From Aggregicoccus sp. 17bor-14 (GTDB lineage: Bacteria > Myxococcota > Myxococcia > Myxococcales > Myxococcaceae), in NCBI RefSeq assembly GCF_009659535.1, contig NZ_VJZZ01000010.1, positions 1 to 64,000 of the forward strand: DNA of 64,000 nt. Direction: 5' to 3'. The notes beneath the pieces were generated by a model. That model did not search any database. It saw only the letters and a list, made by a program, of their open reading frames with translations, and had not been told where the DNA came from. Within the stretch, counting starts at the first letter, position 1, and each line of letters starts with the position of its first letter. The translations under genes and the position numbers were made by a program. Shown one piece after another: positions 17,210 through 26,164 of this stretch.

Positions 17210-17719
17210 CTAAAGATCGTTCTCTTCCGCCTTGGCCACCTCAGGATTGATGAGACGCAAATCTCCTCTGTAGAGGAGAGCCAGCTTGTTGCCCGTGTCA
17301 GCCCGCGCCCACTCGAGGTAGATGTAATTCTTGTCGTGCGTGCCCCATGTGTAGATGGCGTGGAAGACGTCTTCGTACTTCTCCGTGGGCTCTCCGTATT
17401 TGCGCGTGAGCGCATCGCGAACTCGCCGGAACTCCACGAACCCACCGCCGCGGGTTTCAAACTCGATCGAAGCAGTCTGGAACCGACCGTTCCGTTCGAA
17501 GAGAAACGAGACGTCGGCGGCAATGCCTACAATCTTCTTCTCCACTGACAGCGAACCATTGCCTCCCTCCTCCGCGCCCGGGATCGCCTTCAGCACCTCG
17601 GCGCGAGTCATCCCGAATTTGGCAGCCTGAAATCCATCGGGAACGGGCTCCGCTGCAGGCGCGGACAAGGAGAAAAGCAGGGCAACTGCGGTCGACAAGG
17701 GGACGAGGGCAGGCTTCAA
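17210..17719 (-). CDS. secreted/periplasmic hypothetical protein
   Basis: A 169-residue protein. The TTG at 17719 is chosen because AGAGAGGA lies 7 nt upstream and it leaves a standard signal peptide (LKPALVPLSTAVALLFSLSA, cleavage near APAAEP). The mature part begins VPDGFQAAKFGMTRAEVLKA, a pattern common in small periplasmic proteins that start with a BamE-like helix, and contains RKYGEPTEKYED and TWGTHDKNYIYLEW. The fold is probably alpha/beta. The function is unknown. It is convergent with the coupled pair at 16276-17161 and shows no operon partner. Confidence 0.65.
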   Translation of the reverse strand: MKPALVPLSTAVALLFSLSAPAAEPVPDGFQAAKFGMTRAEVLKAIPGAEEGGNGSLSVEKKIVGIAADVSFLFERNGRFQTASIEFETRGGGFVEFRRVRDALTRKYGEPTEKYEDVFHAIYTWGTHDKNYIYLEWARADTGNKLALLYRGDLRLINPEVAKAEENDL

Positions 17720-18000
17720 GTTGGCTTCCTCTCTTGAGAAAGTGTTGGCGCCGCTCGGACGCACGACTGAAACGGAGCATAGAACGGGAACTGCGGTTTC
17801 GCTCTGAGCGACCCGCCGCCGGTCTCCCTGCGCGCGCTCATCAGTCCAAGCTGATGCCGCGAGAGCAATGCTTGGACGCGAGTCATTGCAAGTGGGCGTG
17901 CCACACGACTGCAAGGCTCCCTCACGGTAGTCGACGTGCGGCGCTAAGCGCGGCGCCGCCAGCCCGCGAGCGTGTTAGAGGCCCGTCTAGGCGTCATCGA

Positions 18001-18008
18001 GAGAGGAG
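18001..18008 (+). promoter_or_regulatory. ribosome binding site of sthA
   Basis: GAGAGGAG ends 5 nt before GTG 18014. It selects this GTG over the in-frame GTG at 17972, which would add 14 residues ahead of the conserved flavoprotein start. Confidence 0.6.
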
Positions 18009-18013
18009 TTCGC

Positions 18014-19429
<1,416 letters not shown>

Positions 19430-19449
19430 GCGCGGGGCGGGGGCGACGC

Positions 19450-19869
19450 TCAGGCCCTCGCCTTGCGCGCAGGCTTCGCCTTCTTCGCGCCATTGAGCGC
19501 TGCCGCTTCGCGCACGAGCGACTTGAACGCTGCTGCGTCCACCTTCTCGCCCTCGCGGATGTCGATGGCGCGGCGCGCGTTGCCCTCGAGGCTCGAGTTG
19601 AAGAGCTTCGAGGGGTCGGAGAGAGAGGCGCCCTTGAGGAAGGTGAGCTTCACCACGCTCTTGTAGGACTCGCCGGTGCAGAGGATGCCGCCGTGCGACC
19701 ACACCGGCGTGCCCATCCACTTCCACTCCTCGACCACGTCCGGAACGGCGTCCCGGATGAGCTTGCGCATGCGGGCCAGCGTCTCCCCGCGCCAGTCGCC
19801 GAGCTCGGCGATGCGCTGCGAGATGAGCTCCGAGGCCGACGGGGCTTCGCTCGAGACGGTCTTCTTCAT
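19450..19869 (-). CDS. DUF1801 (YdhG-like) protein
   Basis: A 139-residue protein, last of a four-gene operon; its ATG overlaps the stop of the DoxX gene (ATGA at 19866-19869). The family fold shows in [40 protein letters not shown] and [19 protein letters not shown]. The Lys/Ala-rich tail [12 protein letters not shown] is common in the family. DUF1801 proteins are small and of unknown biochemical role, often encoded beside SRPBCC and ArsR genes, as here. Confidence 0.8.
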   Translation of the reverse strand: MKKTVSSEAPSASELISQRIAELGDWRGETLARMRKLIRDAVPDVVEEWKWMGTPVWSHGGILCTGESYKSVVKLTFLKGASLSDPSKLFNSSLEGNARRAIDIREGEKVDAAAFKSLVREAAALNGAKKAKPARKARA

Positions 19870-20270
19870 GCGCCCACCGCGAGGGCGGGGGAGGAGGCGG
19901 GCGCGGCCTCGAGGCGGCGCCAGCAGGCGTACGAGACTGCCCAGAGCACGCCGGTGCCCACGGCCCAGCCCCACGACTGCGGCCCGTCACCCACCGCGAA
20001 GTGCGCAATGAGCGCGGAGACGAGGCAGATGGCGAAGCCCGCGTAGGCCCACTCCTTCAGGCGCGCAGGCACGGGCGCGAGCAGCACCGCAATGCCGATG
20101 AACTTCGCCCACGAGAGCTCCTCGCGGAAGTAGCCGGGGAAGCCGAGGTGGGTGAAGGCCTCCGCCACCTGCGGCAGCGCGAGCTGCGCGTATGCGGTGA
20201 ATCCAATCTGCAGGCAGAAGAGCGCGGTGACGGTCCAGTAGGCGGCGCGAACGGCTTTGCTGGGGGGCAT
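19866..20270 (-). CDS. DoxX-like membrane protein
   Basis: A 134-residue inner-membrane protein with four predicted helices, including [54 protein letters not shown] and [35 protein letters not shown] between helices 1 and 2 is typical of the DoxX-like family. It begins 2 nt after the SRPBCC gene ends and overlaps the DUF1801 start, so it is translated as part of the ArsR-led operon. The family function is unclear; links to oxidative stress and membrane quinone reactions are known in relatives. Confidence 0.8.
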   Translation of the reverse strand: MPPSKAVRAAYWTVTALFCLQIGFTAYAQLALPQVAEAFTHLGFPGYFREELSWAKFIGIAVLLAPVPARLKEWAYAGFAICLVSALIAHFAVGDGPQSWGWAVGTGVLWAVSYACWRRLEAAPASSPALAVGA

Positions 20271-20272
20271 GA

Positions 20273-20839
20273 TCAGGTCCTCGGGAAAGGGGGAGAGGGC
20301 TGCGTGGAGAGACCGAACTGTGCTGCGTACTCCTTGTGCAGGCGCTGCCAGCCGTCGAACTTGAAGGCGTCCATGCCGACGAGGCGGCCGAGGGGCTCTC
20401 CGGCGAGCGCGTGCTCGAGCACGTCGAGGCAGATGTGCCAGCCCGCGGCGCCCATGGCGATGAAGCCGCGGTCGATGTTGTGCCAGAGCGTGAGCCGCGT
20501 GCCCGCCTCCGCCGTCGGCTCGAGCTCCCAGCGCATGTCCTGGCTGCCCCAGGTGACCTCGAGCACGCGGGGGGCGTCTGCCCGCTTCACGCGGCTCTCC
20601 ATGACCTGCGGCGTCGGAGTCCCGACGGTGGTGAGGTTCACGCTGCCGGTCGTCACGAGGCTGCGGTCCGAGTCATAGGGCGCCCACTCGCGCAGGTGCT
20701 CGGGCTGGGTGATCGCCTCCCACACGCGCTCGGGCGGGTGGCGCAGGTCGCGCACGAGCACCAGCGTCCACGCGTCTCCGTCCTTGCGGATCTCGGCACC
20801 GGAGGCAGCCCCCGGCGCGTATCGCTCACGTCTGATCAT
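20273..20839 (-). CDS. SRPBCC/AHSA1-type protein
   Basis: A 188-residue START/Bet v1-like protein. VLVRDLRHPPERVWEAITQP, HLREWAPYD, LEVTWGSQDMRWELEP and TRLTLWHNID are the characteristic strand and cavity-lining segments of AHSA1-like SRPBCC proteins. These bind a hydrophobic ligand; the ligand here is unknown. The ATG at 20839 overlaps the ArsR stop (ATGA), so the two are translationally coupled. ArsR-SRPBCC pairs are common in bacteria. The regulator probably responds to a signal linked to the SRPBCC ligand, which is inferred. Confidence 0.85.
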   Translation of the reverse strand: MIRRERYAPGAASGAEIRKDGDAWTLVLVRDLRHPPERVWEAITQPEHLREWAPYDSDRSLVTTGSVNLTTVGTPTPQVMESRVKRADAPRVLEVTWGSQDMRWELEPTAEAGTRLTLWHNIDRGFIAMGAAGWHICLDVLEHALAGEPLGRLVGMDAFKFDGWQRLHKEYAAQFGLSTQPSPPFPRT

Positions 20840-21150
20840 CGCTTCTTCTCCATCTTGTCGAGGTGACGCTCCAGCGCGTCCACGTGCTTCGACCAGTAGC
20901 GCCGGAAGGGGATGAGCCAGGCATCGATCTCCATGAGGGGCTCGGGCCGCAGGCGATAGAGGCGCCGCTGCGCCTCGACGCGCGCCTCCACGAAGCCCGC
21001 CTCGCGCAGCACCCGCAGGTGCTTGGAGACGGCGGGCTGCGAGAGCTGCAGCTCCTGCTCGAGCTCCCCCACGGAGCGCTCCGAGGAGAGCAGCAGCCCG
21101 AGAATGGCGCGCCTCGTGGGCTCGGCGACGATGGTGAACGATGACTCCAT
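20836..21150 (-). CDS. ArsR-family transcriptional regulator
   Basis: A 104-residue winged-helix repressor: TIVAEPTRRAILGLLLSSER, VGELEQELQLSQPAVSKHLR (recognition helix) and LREAGFVEARVEAQRRLYRL (wing). The C-terminus PFRRYWSKHVDALERHLDKM is the dimer helix. No metal-binding cysteines are present, so it belongs to the non-metal group that pairs with SRPBCC proteins. It leads a four-gene operon and sits directly behind a palindromic operator that overlaps its promoter, so it very probably represses itself and the operon. Confidence 0.9.
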   Translation of the reverse strand: MESSFTIVAEPTRRAILGLLLSSERSVGELEQELQLSQPAVSKHLRVLREAGFVEARVEAQRRLYRLRPEPLMEIDAWLIPFRRYWSKHVDALERHLDKMEKKR

Positions 21151-21155
21151 GGCCC

Positions 21156-21179
21156 GTATATAACCATCGGGTTATATAC
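21156..21179. promoter_or_regulatory. ArsR operator: 10-bp perfect inverted repeat
   Basis: GTATATAACC (21156-21165) and GGTTATATAC (21170-21179) form a perfect inverted repeat around ATCG. It starts 5 bp upstream of the arsR ATG and covers the -10 element, so a bound dimer would block RNA polymerase. It is strikingly AT-rich for this genome. Confidence 0.75.
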
Positions 21180-21186
21180 CTGTCAA
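21158..21186 (-). promoter_or_regulatory. promoter of the arsR operon, probably leaderless
   Basis: On the minus strand TTGACA (21181-21186) is followed after exactly 17 bp by TTATAT (21158-21163). The ATG starts 7 nt after this -10 box, where transcription should begin, so the arsR mRNA would have little or no leader. No ribosome binding site fits in the gap. A shift of the -10 by one base (TATATA) is possible. Confidence 0.6.
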
Positions 21187-21344
21187 GGCATGTTGGCGCC
21201 ATCGGGCGACTTTACGTGTCGTGTGGTTGTGTTTACCACCCGTGAATATGCCCAGCGGGCCCCCGTCGAGTCGGGACGTCCGGACGGGGAGGGGCAGCAG
21301 ATGACCTCGTCGGCCGGCGCTCCCCGTTGCTCCCGAGGCCTTCC

Positions 21345-21866
21345 GTGAACGCACTCTCCCGTTGCCGCACGACTGTCCTGCTTGCCTCTCTCGTCGCCGC
21401 GCTGACCGCTTGCGGCGGCAGCGACGACCCGCAGGACCCGGCAGAGCAGGGCTCGGACAACGCCTCGATTCTCGGCACCAACGCGGCCACCTTCGCCGAG
21501 GCGAACGAGACGGGTAACAACACCGAGGCCACCTCCGAGGCGACCAGCTACACGCTCGACGCCAATGGCCTGCGCATCTCCGGCAAGTTCGAAGCGGGCA
21601 CGCCGAGCACCGACTACTTCCGCTTCCACATCGGCACCGGCACCCGTCTCGACGTCCAGGCCTTCGTCGACGGCGTGAAGCAGACGCAGGAGACCACGCA
21701 GGCGCGGCTCACCATCAACGCCCTCGTGGACGACGGCTACTCCACGCTCACCGGCTACGGGAAGTTCATCAACGCGGGGCTGCCGGTCGCGAACCGCGAC
21801 TACGTGATCGGCATCAGCGGCAAGGCGGGCGCGAGCTACACGCTCGAGCTCAGGGCCGCGCAGTAG
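21345..21866 (+). CDS. lipoprotein of unknown function
   Basis: A 173-residue lipoprotein. The GTG at 21345 precedes a short basic region, the hydrophobic stretch TVLLASLVAALTAC with lipobox Cys23, and a GGSDDPQDP linker typical of outer-membrane lipoproteins. The mature domain looks beta-rich: YTLDANGLRISGKFEAGTPS, DYFRFHIGTGTRLDVQAFVD and NRDYVIGISGKAGASYTLEL. This resembles pre-peptidase-type beta-sandwich domains that follow secreted enzymes, but no catalytic part is present. It is monocistronic and ends at a strong hairpin shared with the convergent aldehyde dehydrogenase gene. Confidence 0.75.
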   Translation: MNALSRCRTTVLLASLVAALTACGGSDDPQDPAEQGSDNASILGTNAATFAEANETGNNTEATSEATSYTLDANGLRISGKFEAGTPSTDYFRFHIGTGTRLDVQAFVDGVKQTQETTQARLTINALVDDGYSTLTGYGKFINAGLPVANRDYVIGISGKAGASYTLELRAAQ

Positions 21867-21878
21867 CTTCTTCGGAAG

Positions 21879-21912
21879 GGAGGATGGCCCCGGCAGCGCG
21901 AGGCCATCCTCC
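21879..21912. terminator. hairpin between convergent genes
   Basis: GGAGGATGGCC (21879-21889) and GGCCATCCTCC (21902-21912) form a perfect 11-bp stem with a 12-nt loop, exactly between the lipoprotein stop (21866) and the aldehyde dehydrogenase stop (21916). There is no T-run, but the position and stem strength suggest a bidirectional terminator or 3'-end stabiliser. Confidence 0.6.
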
Positions 21913-21915
21913 AGG

Positions 21916-23349
21916 TCACGCCTGCCGCAGCACCAGCAGCCGCGTCTCGGTCATGTCCTCGATCGCGTAGCGGATGCCCTCGCGCCCCAGCCCCGAGCCC
22001 TTCACGCCGCCGTAGGGCATGGTGTCCACGCGGAAGCTCGGCACGTCGCCCACGACGACTCCGCCCACCTCGAGCTCGTCCCACGCGCGCAGCGCCTTGG
22101 TGAGGTCCTGCGTGAACAGGCCTGCCTGCAGGCCATAGCGCCCGGCGTTCAGCTCGGCGAGCGCCGCGTCGAAGTCGTCGAAGGGCTGCAGCAGCAGCAC
22201 CGGCCCGAAGGCCTCCTGCGCGCTCAGCGGCTCGTCGGCTGGCACGCCCTCGAGCACCGTCGCCTCGAGCAGCGCGCCCTTGCGCCCGCCACCCGCGAGC
22301 ACCCGCGCCCCGCGCGCGACGGCCTGCGCAATCCAACCCTCCAGCCGCCGCGCCGCCGGCTCGTCGATGAGCGGCCCCAGCGTGGTGGCCGCATCCCGGG
22401 GATTGCCCGCCCGCAGCGCCTTCGCGCGCGCGACGAGCTTCTCCTTCAGCGGCTCGTAGAGCGACGCGTGCACGAGCACCCGCTGCACCGAGATGCAGCT
22501 CTGCCCCGCCTGGAAGAAGGCGCCGAGCGCGATGCGGTCCGCGACGAAGTCCAGGCGCCCCTCCTGGTCGCGGTCCACGATGCAGGCCGCGTTTCCGCCC
22601 AGCTCCAGCACCACCTTCTTGCGCCCCGCGCGCGCCTTGAGCTCCCAGCCCACCTTCTCCGAGCCGGTGAAGGACAGGAGCTTCAGCCGCTCGTCCTCGA
22701 TGAAGGGGCCCACGTCCTCGAGCCGCGTGGGCAGCACGGAGAAGGCGCCCTCGGGCAGCGCGGTCTCCGCGAGCACCTCGGCCATCAGCAGCGCCGTCAC
22801 CGGCGTGCGGTCCGAGGGCTTGAGCACGAAGGGGCAGCCCGCCGCGATGGCCGGCGCCACCTTGTGCGCCACCAGGTTGAGCGGGAAGTTGAACGGGGTG
22901 ATGAACGAGCAGGGGCCCACCGGCACCCGCTGCGTGAAGCCGCGGTAGCCCGCACTGCGCTGGGAGACCTCCAGGTTCAGCACCTCGCCCTCGATGCGCA
23001 CCGCCTCCTCGGCCGCGGCCTTGAAGGTCTCGATGAGGCGCGTCACCTCGCCGCGCGCATCGCGCAGGGGCTTTCCCGCCTCGATGCAGAGCGCGAGCGC
23101 GAGCTCCTCCGCGCGCTCGCGAAAGCGCCGCACGCAGTGCTCGAGGATCTCCTGCCGCGCGTACGGAGCGAGCTTGCGCATGGGGACAGCCGCGCGCACG
23201 GCCGCGGCGATGCCGGCCTCCACGGCTGCGGCGTCCGCCACGGCGACGCGGGTGACCACCTCGCCCGAGTACTTGTCCGTGACGGGGAGGTCGGCGTTGG
23301 GCTGCACGGGCCGGTTGGCCAGGTAGTACGGGTAGCGTTCTGCGAGCAT
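21916..23349 (-). CDS. NAD(P)-dependent aldehyde dehydrogenase
   Basis: A 477-residue ALDH-superfamily enzyme oxidising an aldehyde to the acid. TPFNFPLNLVAHKVAPAIAA and PFVLKPSDRTPVTALLMAE form the cofactor site, LSFTGSEKVGWELK the nicotinamide loop, LELGGNAACIV holds the general base Glu249, and FFQAGQSCISVQRV holds the catalytic Cys285. The second ATG (23349) is preferred because GAGG lies 6 nt before it. It follows the ThDP-enzyme gene by 8 nt, so the pair is an operon. The substrate is unknown; the partner suggests an aldehyde made by, or channelled past, a decarboxylase-type enzyme. Confidence 0.88.
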   Translation of the reverse strand: MLAERYPYYLANRPVQPNADLPVTDKYSGEVVTRVAVADAAAVEAGIAAAVRAAVPMRKLAPYARQEILEHCVRRFRERAEELALALCIEAGKPLRDARGEVTRLIETFKAAAEEAVRIEGEVLNLEVSQRSAGYRGFTQRVPVGPCSFITPFNFPLNLVAHKVAPAIAAGCPFVLKPSDRTPVTALLMAEVLAETALPEGAFSVLPTRLEDVGPFIEDERLKLLSFTGSEKVGWELKARAGRKKVVLELGGNAACIVDRDQEGRLDFVADRIALGAFFQAGQSCISVQRVLVHASLYEPLKEKLVARAKALRAGNPRDAATTLGPLIDEPAARRLEGWIAQAVARGARVLAGGGRKGALLEATVLEGVPADEPLSAQEAFGPVLLLQPFDDFDAALAELNAGRYGLQAGLFTQDLTKALRAWDELEVGGVVVGDVPSFRVDTMPYGGVKGSGLGREGIRYAIEDMTETRLLVLRQA

Positions 23350-23357
23350 GGGCATCC

Positions 23358-24992
23358 TCACTGTTCCTGGGTGTCGAGCGCGGCGCCGAGCGCGCGCGCG
23401 TTGTCCGAGTAGTCGATGGGCAGGTCGATGACGTTCACGCCGCCCTGCTCGAGGCAGCGCGCGAGCAGGGGCCCGAGCTCCGCGGCGCTCGAGGGGCGGT
23501 GGCCGCGCGCGCCGTACGCCTCGGCGTAACGGACGAAGTCCGGGTTGCCGAGCTCCATCCCGAAGTCCGGCAGCCCCATCTGGCCCTGCTTCCAGCGGAT
23601 CATCCCGTAGCCGTCGTCGCGCACGACGATGACGGTGAGGTCCAGCTTCAGGCGCACCGCCGTCTCCAGCTCCTGCGAGTTCATCATGAAGCCGCCGTCG
23701 CCGCAGACGGCGAGCACCTTGCGCCGCGGGTGCACGAGCTTCGCGGCGATGGCGGACGGGAGCCCCGCGCCCATGGTGGCGAGCGCATTGTCGAGCAGCA
23801 GCGTGTTGGGCCGGCGGCAGCGGAAGTAGCGGGCGAACCACAGCTTGTACATGCCGTTGTCGAGGCAGACGATGCCGTCGTCGGGCAGGGCGCGCCGGAC
23901 CTCCGCGACGAGCCGGGCGGGGTAGATGGGGAAGCGGTCGTCACGGGCGCCCAGCGCGAGCTGTGCATCCAGCGCCGCGCGCGCCTTCTCGAAGGGGGCG
24001 AAGTCCCAGTGCGCGCGCGGGCCCAGCCCCTCGGCGATGCGCCACACCGCGTTCGCGATGTCGCCCGTCACCTCCACCTGCGGGAAGTACACCGGGTCCA
24101 CCGCGGCCGGAGAGAAGTTGAGGTGCACCACCTTGCGGCGGCCCTCGCGCATCACGAAGGGGGGCTTCTCGATGACGTCGTGGCCCACGTTGACGATGCA
24201 GTCCGAGGCCTCGATGGCCCGGTGCACGTAGTCCCCGTCGGTGAGCGCGGCGGTGCCCATCCACAGCGGGTGGCCCTCGTCCACCACGCCCTTGCCCATC
24301 TGCGTGCTGAAGAAGGGCATGCCCACGCGCTCCACGAAGGCGCGCAGCATCTCGGAGGTGAGCTTGCGGTTCGCGCCCGCGCCCACCATCAGCAGCGGGC
24401 GGCGCGCCGAGGCGATGGTGTCCACCGCGAGCGCGATGGAGGCCTCGTCGGCGACGGGGCGGCGGTGGGCGCTCGGGGGCAGGGGCGCGGCCTCGGCAGA
24501 CTCGCGCGCCACGTCCTCGGGCAGCTCCAGGTGGGTCGCGCCCGGGCGCTCCTCCTCGGCGCGGCGGAAGGCCTCGCGCACCGCCGAGGGCACCTGCTCC
24601 GCGGACACCAGGGTGCGCGTGAGCTTGGTGAGCGGCTTCATCATCCCGACCACGTCGACGATCTGGAAGTGGCCCTGCTTGCTCGCCTTGATGGGCTTCT
24701 GCCCCGTCACCATCACCATCGGCATCGCGCCCAGCTGCGCGTAGGCCGCGGCGGTGACGAGGTTCGTCGCGCCGGGGCCCAGCGTCGCGAGGCACACGCC
24801 CGCCTGGCCGGTGAGCCGGCCCCAGGTCGCCGCCATGAAGCCCGCCGCCTGCTCGTGGCGCGTGACGACGAGCCGCATGTTGGCCGCCCGCATGGACTCG
24901 AGCAGGTCCAGGTTCTCCTCGCCCGGCAGGCCGAAGACGGGCCGCGTGCCCTCCGCCTCCATCGCCTTCACGAACAGGTCTGCTGCCTTCAT
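23358..24992 (-). CDS. acetolactate-synthase-like ThDP enzyme
   Basis: A 544-residue thiamine-diphosphate enzyme of the IlvB/AlsS type. The N-terminal PYR domain begins MKAADLFVKAMEAEG and has the catalytic Glu47 in TRHEQAAGFMAATWGRL. The middle domain carries LLMVGAGANR. The PP domain has the ThDP/Mg motif GDGGF from residue 431 to RDD at 458-460. No regulatory small subunit (ilvH) is nearby, and pairing with an aldehyde dehydrogenase and a divergent LysR gene argues for a catabolic or special role rather than branched-chain amino acid synthesis. The exact reaction (acetolactate synthase or a related decarboxylase) cannot be fixed. ATG 24992 has AGAGGA upstream. Confidence 0.85.
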   Translation of the reverse strand: MKAADLFVKAMEAEGTRPVFGLPGEENLDLLESMRAANMRLVVTRHEQAAGFMAATWGRLTGQAGVCLATLGPGATNLVTAAAYAQLGAMPMVMVTGQKPIKASKQGHFQIVDVVGMMKPLTKLTRTLVSAEQVPSAVREAFRRAEEERPGATHLELPEDVARESAEAAPLPPSAHRRPVADEASIALAVDTIASARRPLLMVGAGANRKLTSEMLRAFVERVGMPFFSTQMGKGVVDEGHPLWMGTAALTDGDYVHRAIEASDCIVNVGHDVIEKPPFVMREGRRKVVHLNFSPAAVDPVYFPQVEVTGDIANAVWRIAEGLGPRAHWDFAPFEKARAALDAQLALGARDDRFPIYPARLVAEVRRALPDDGIVCLDNGMYKLWFARYFRCRRPNTLLLDNALATMGAGLPSAIAAKLVHPRRKVLAVCGDGGFMMNSQELETAVRLKLDLTVIVVRDDGYGMIRWKQGQMGLPDFGMELGNPDFVRYAEAYGARGHRPSSAAELGPLLARCLEQGGVNVIDLPIDYSDNARALGAALDTQEQ

Positions 24993-25068
24993 CGCGTGTC
25001 CTCTCTTTCGCTGGAGAAGATCTAACCGGGGGCCGTGATTCGTCCATTCGTTTGATTCCATCGCATCG

Positions 25069-25083
25069 ATAGACAGTGCCTAT
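25069..25083. promoter_or_regulatory. candidate LysR binding box
   Basis: ATAG-N7-CTAT fits the T-N11-A rule for LysR-type regulators. It lies in the 100-bp gap between the divergent ThDP-enzyme gene and the lysR start at 25093, where it could serve both promoters. Confidence 0.5.
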
Positions 25084-25092
25084 GATGGTGGC

Positions 25093-25977
25093 ATGGAGCT
25101 CCGCCACCTTCGCTACTTCACGGCCGTTGCCGACACGCGGCACTTCGGGCGCGCTGCGCGCAGCGTGCACGTCTCGCAGCCCACGCTCTCGCAGCAGATA
25201 AAGCAGCTGGAGGAGGAGCTGGGCACGCCGCTCTTCGAGCGCGCGCGCACGGGCGTGCGCCTCACGCAGGCGGGCGAGCTGTTTCGCACCTACGCCTCGC
25301 GCGCGCTCGAGGACGTGGACGCGGGGAGGGTGGCGGTGGGCGCGCTGCGCGGGCTCGCCACCGGCGCGCTGCGCGTGGGCTACCCGCCGAGCATGCGCGG
25401 CATCGTGGTGCCCGCGCTCGCCACCGTGCTGCGCCGCCACCCCGGCCTCGCGCTGAGCGCCGAGGAGGGCGTGGTGCGGCGCGTGGAGCGGCGGCTCGCG
25501 GATGGCAAGCTGGACGTGGGCCTCGCGTACGCCCCGCCGCGCTCGCCGGACCTGGACGCGGAGCCCATCTTCGACAGCCGCCTCGCGCTCGTCGTGGCCC
25601 GGGGCCACGCGCTCGCGGGGGCGGAGTCGGTCAGCGCGAAGCAGCTCGCGCGCGAGTCCTTTGCGCTGCTCTCGCGCGGCCTGCGCGTGCGCGGCCGGGT
25701 GGACGCGTACTTCGCGGCGACCCGCATTGCGCCGCGGGTCACGCTCGAGTCCAACGCCGTGGGCACCGTGCTCGCCATCGTGCGCGCGGGGCTCGCCGTC
25801 ACCCTGCTCCCCGAGCCGCACCTCACCGATGCCGAGCGCCTGGTGGTGAAGCGGCTCTCCCCTGCGCCGCGCACGGAGCTGGCAGCGCTGGTGTGGCGCA
25901 AGGGCGCGCCGCGCACGCCCGCGGCCGAGGTGTTCGCGGAGGCGGTGCGCGCGCGGGCGAGGGAGGGGAGGGGCTGA
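25093..25977 (+). CDS. LysR-family regulator of the ThDP enzyme/ALDH operon
   Basis: A 294-residue LysR regulator. The N-terminal winged helix reads MELRHLRYFTAVADTRHFGR, then SVHVSQPTLSQQIKQLEEEL and GTPLFERARTGVRLT. The substrate-binding domain starts near residue 93 (LRVGYPPSMRGIVVPALATV). It resembles the CynR/CbbR-like group that begins MELRHLRYF. It is divergent from the acetolactate-synthase-like/aldehyde dehydrogenase operon with a LysR-type box between them, so it most likely activates that operon in response to its substrate. That regulation is inferred from gene order. Confidence 0.88.
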   Translation: MELRHLRYFTAVADTRHFGRAARSVHVSQPTLSQQIKQLEEELGTPLFERARTGVRLTQAGELFRTYASRALEDVDAGRVAVGALRGLATGALRVGYPPSMRGIVVPALATVLRRHPGLALSAEEGVVRRVERRLADGKLDVGLAYAPPRSPDLDAEPIFDSRLALVVARGHALAGAESVSAKQLARESFALLSRGLRVRGRVDAYFAATRIAPRVTLESNAVGTVLAIVRAGLAVTLLPEPHLTDAERLVVKRLSPAPRTELAALVWRKGAPRTPAAEVFAEAVRARAREGRG

Positions 25978-26164
25978 GCCTGCTCGGGCGCTGGGCCGCA
26001 ACGGAGGGAGCGTCCGTCCTCCCACCGACCATCACCGTGTAGTTCGGGGCACAGTGCTCGCACCCTGGCGCAAGTGGGGTGTCGGCCACCCGCCGCCACC
26101 TTTGTCCTACGTGACCACCTGTGGAGGGGGGCGCGAGGGCTACGGGCCCGGAAGGAACTGGAAG

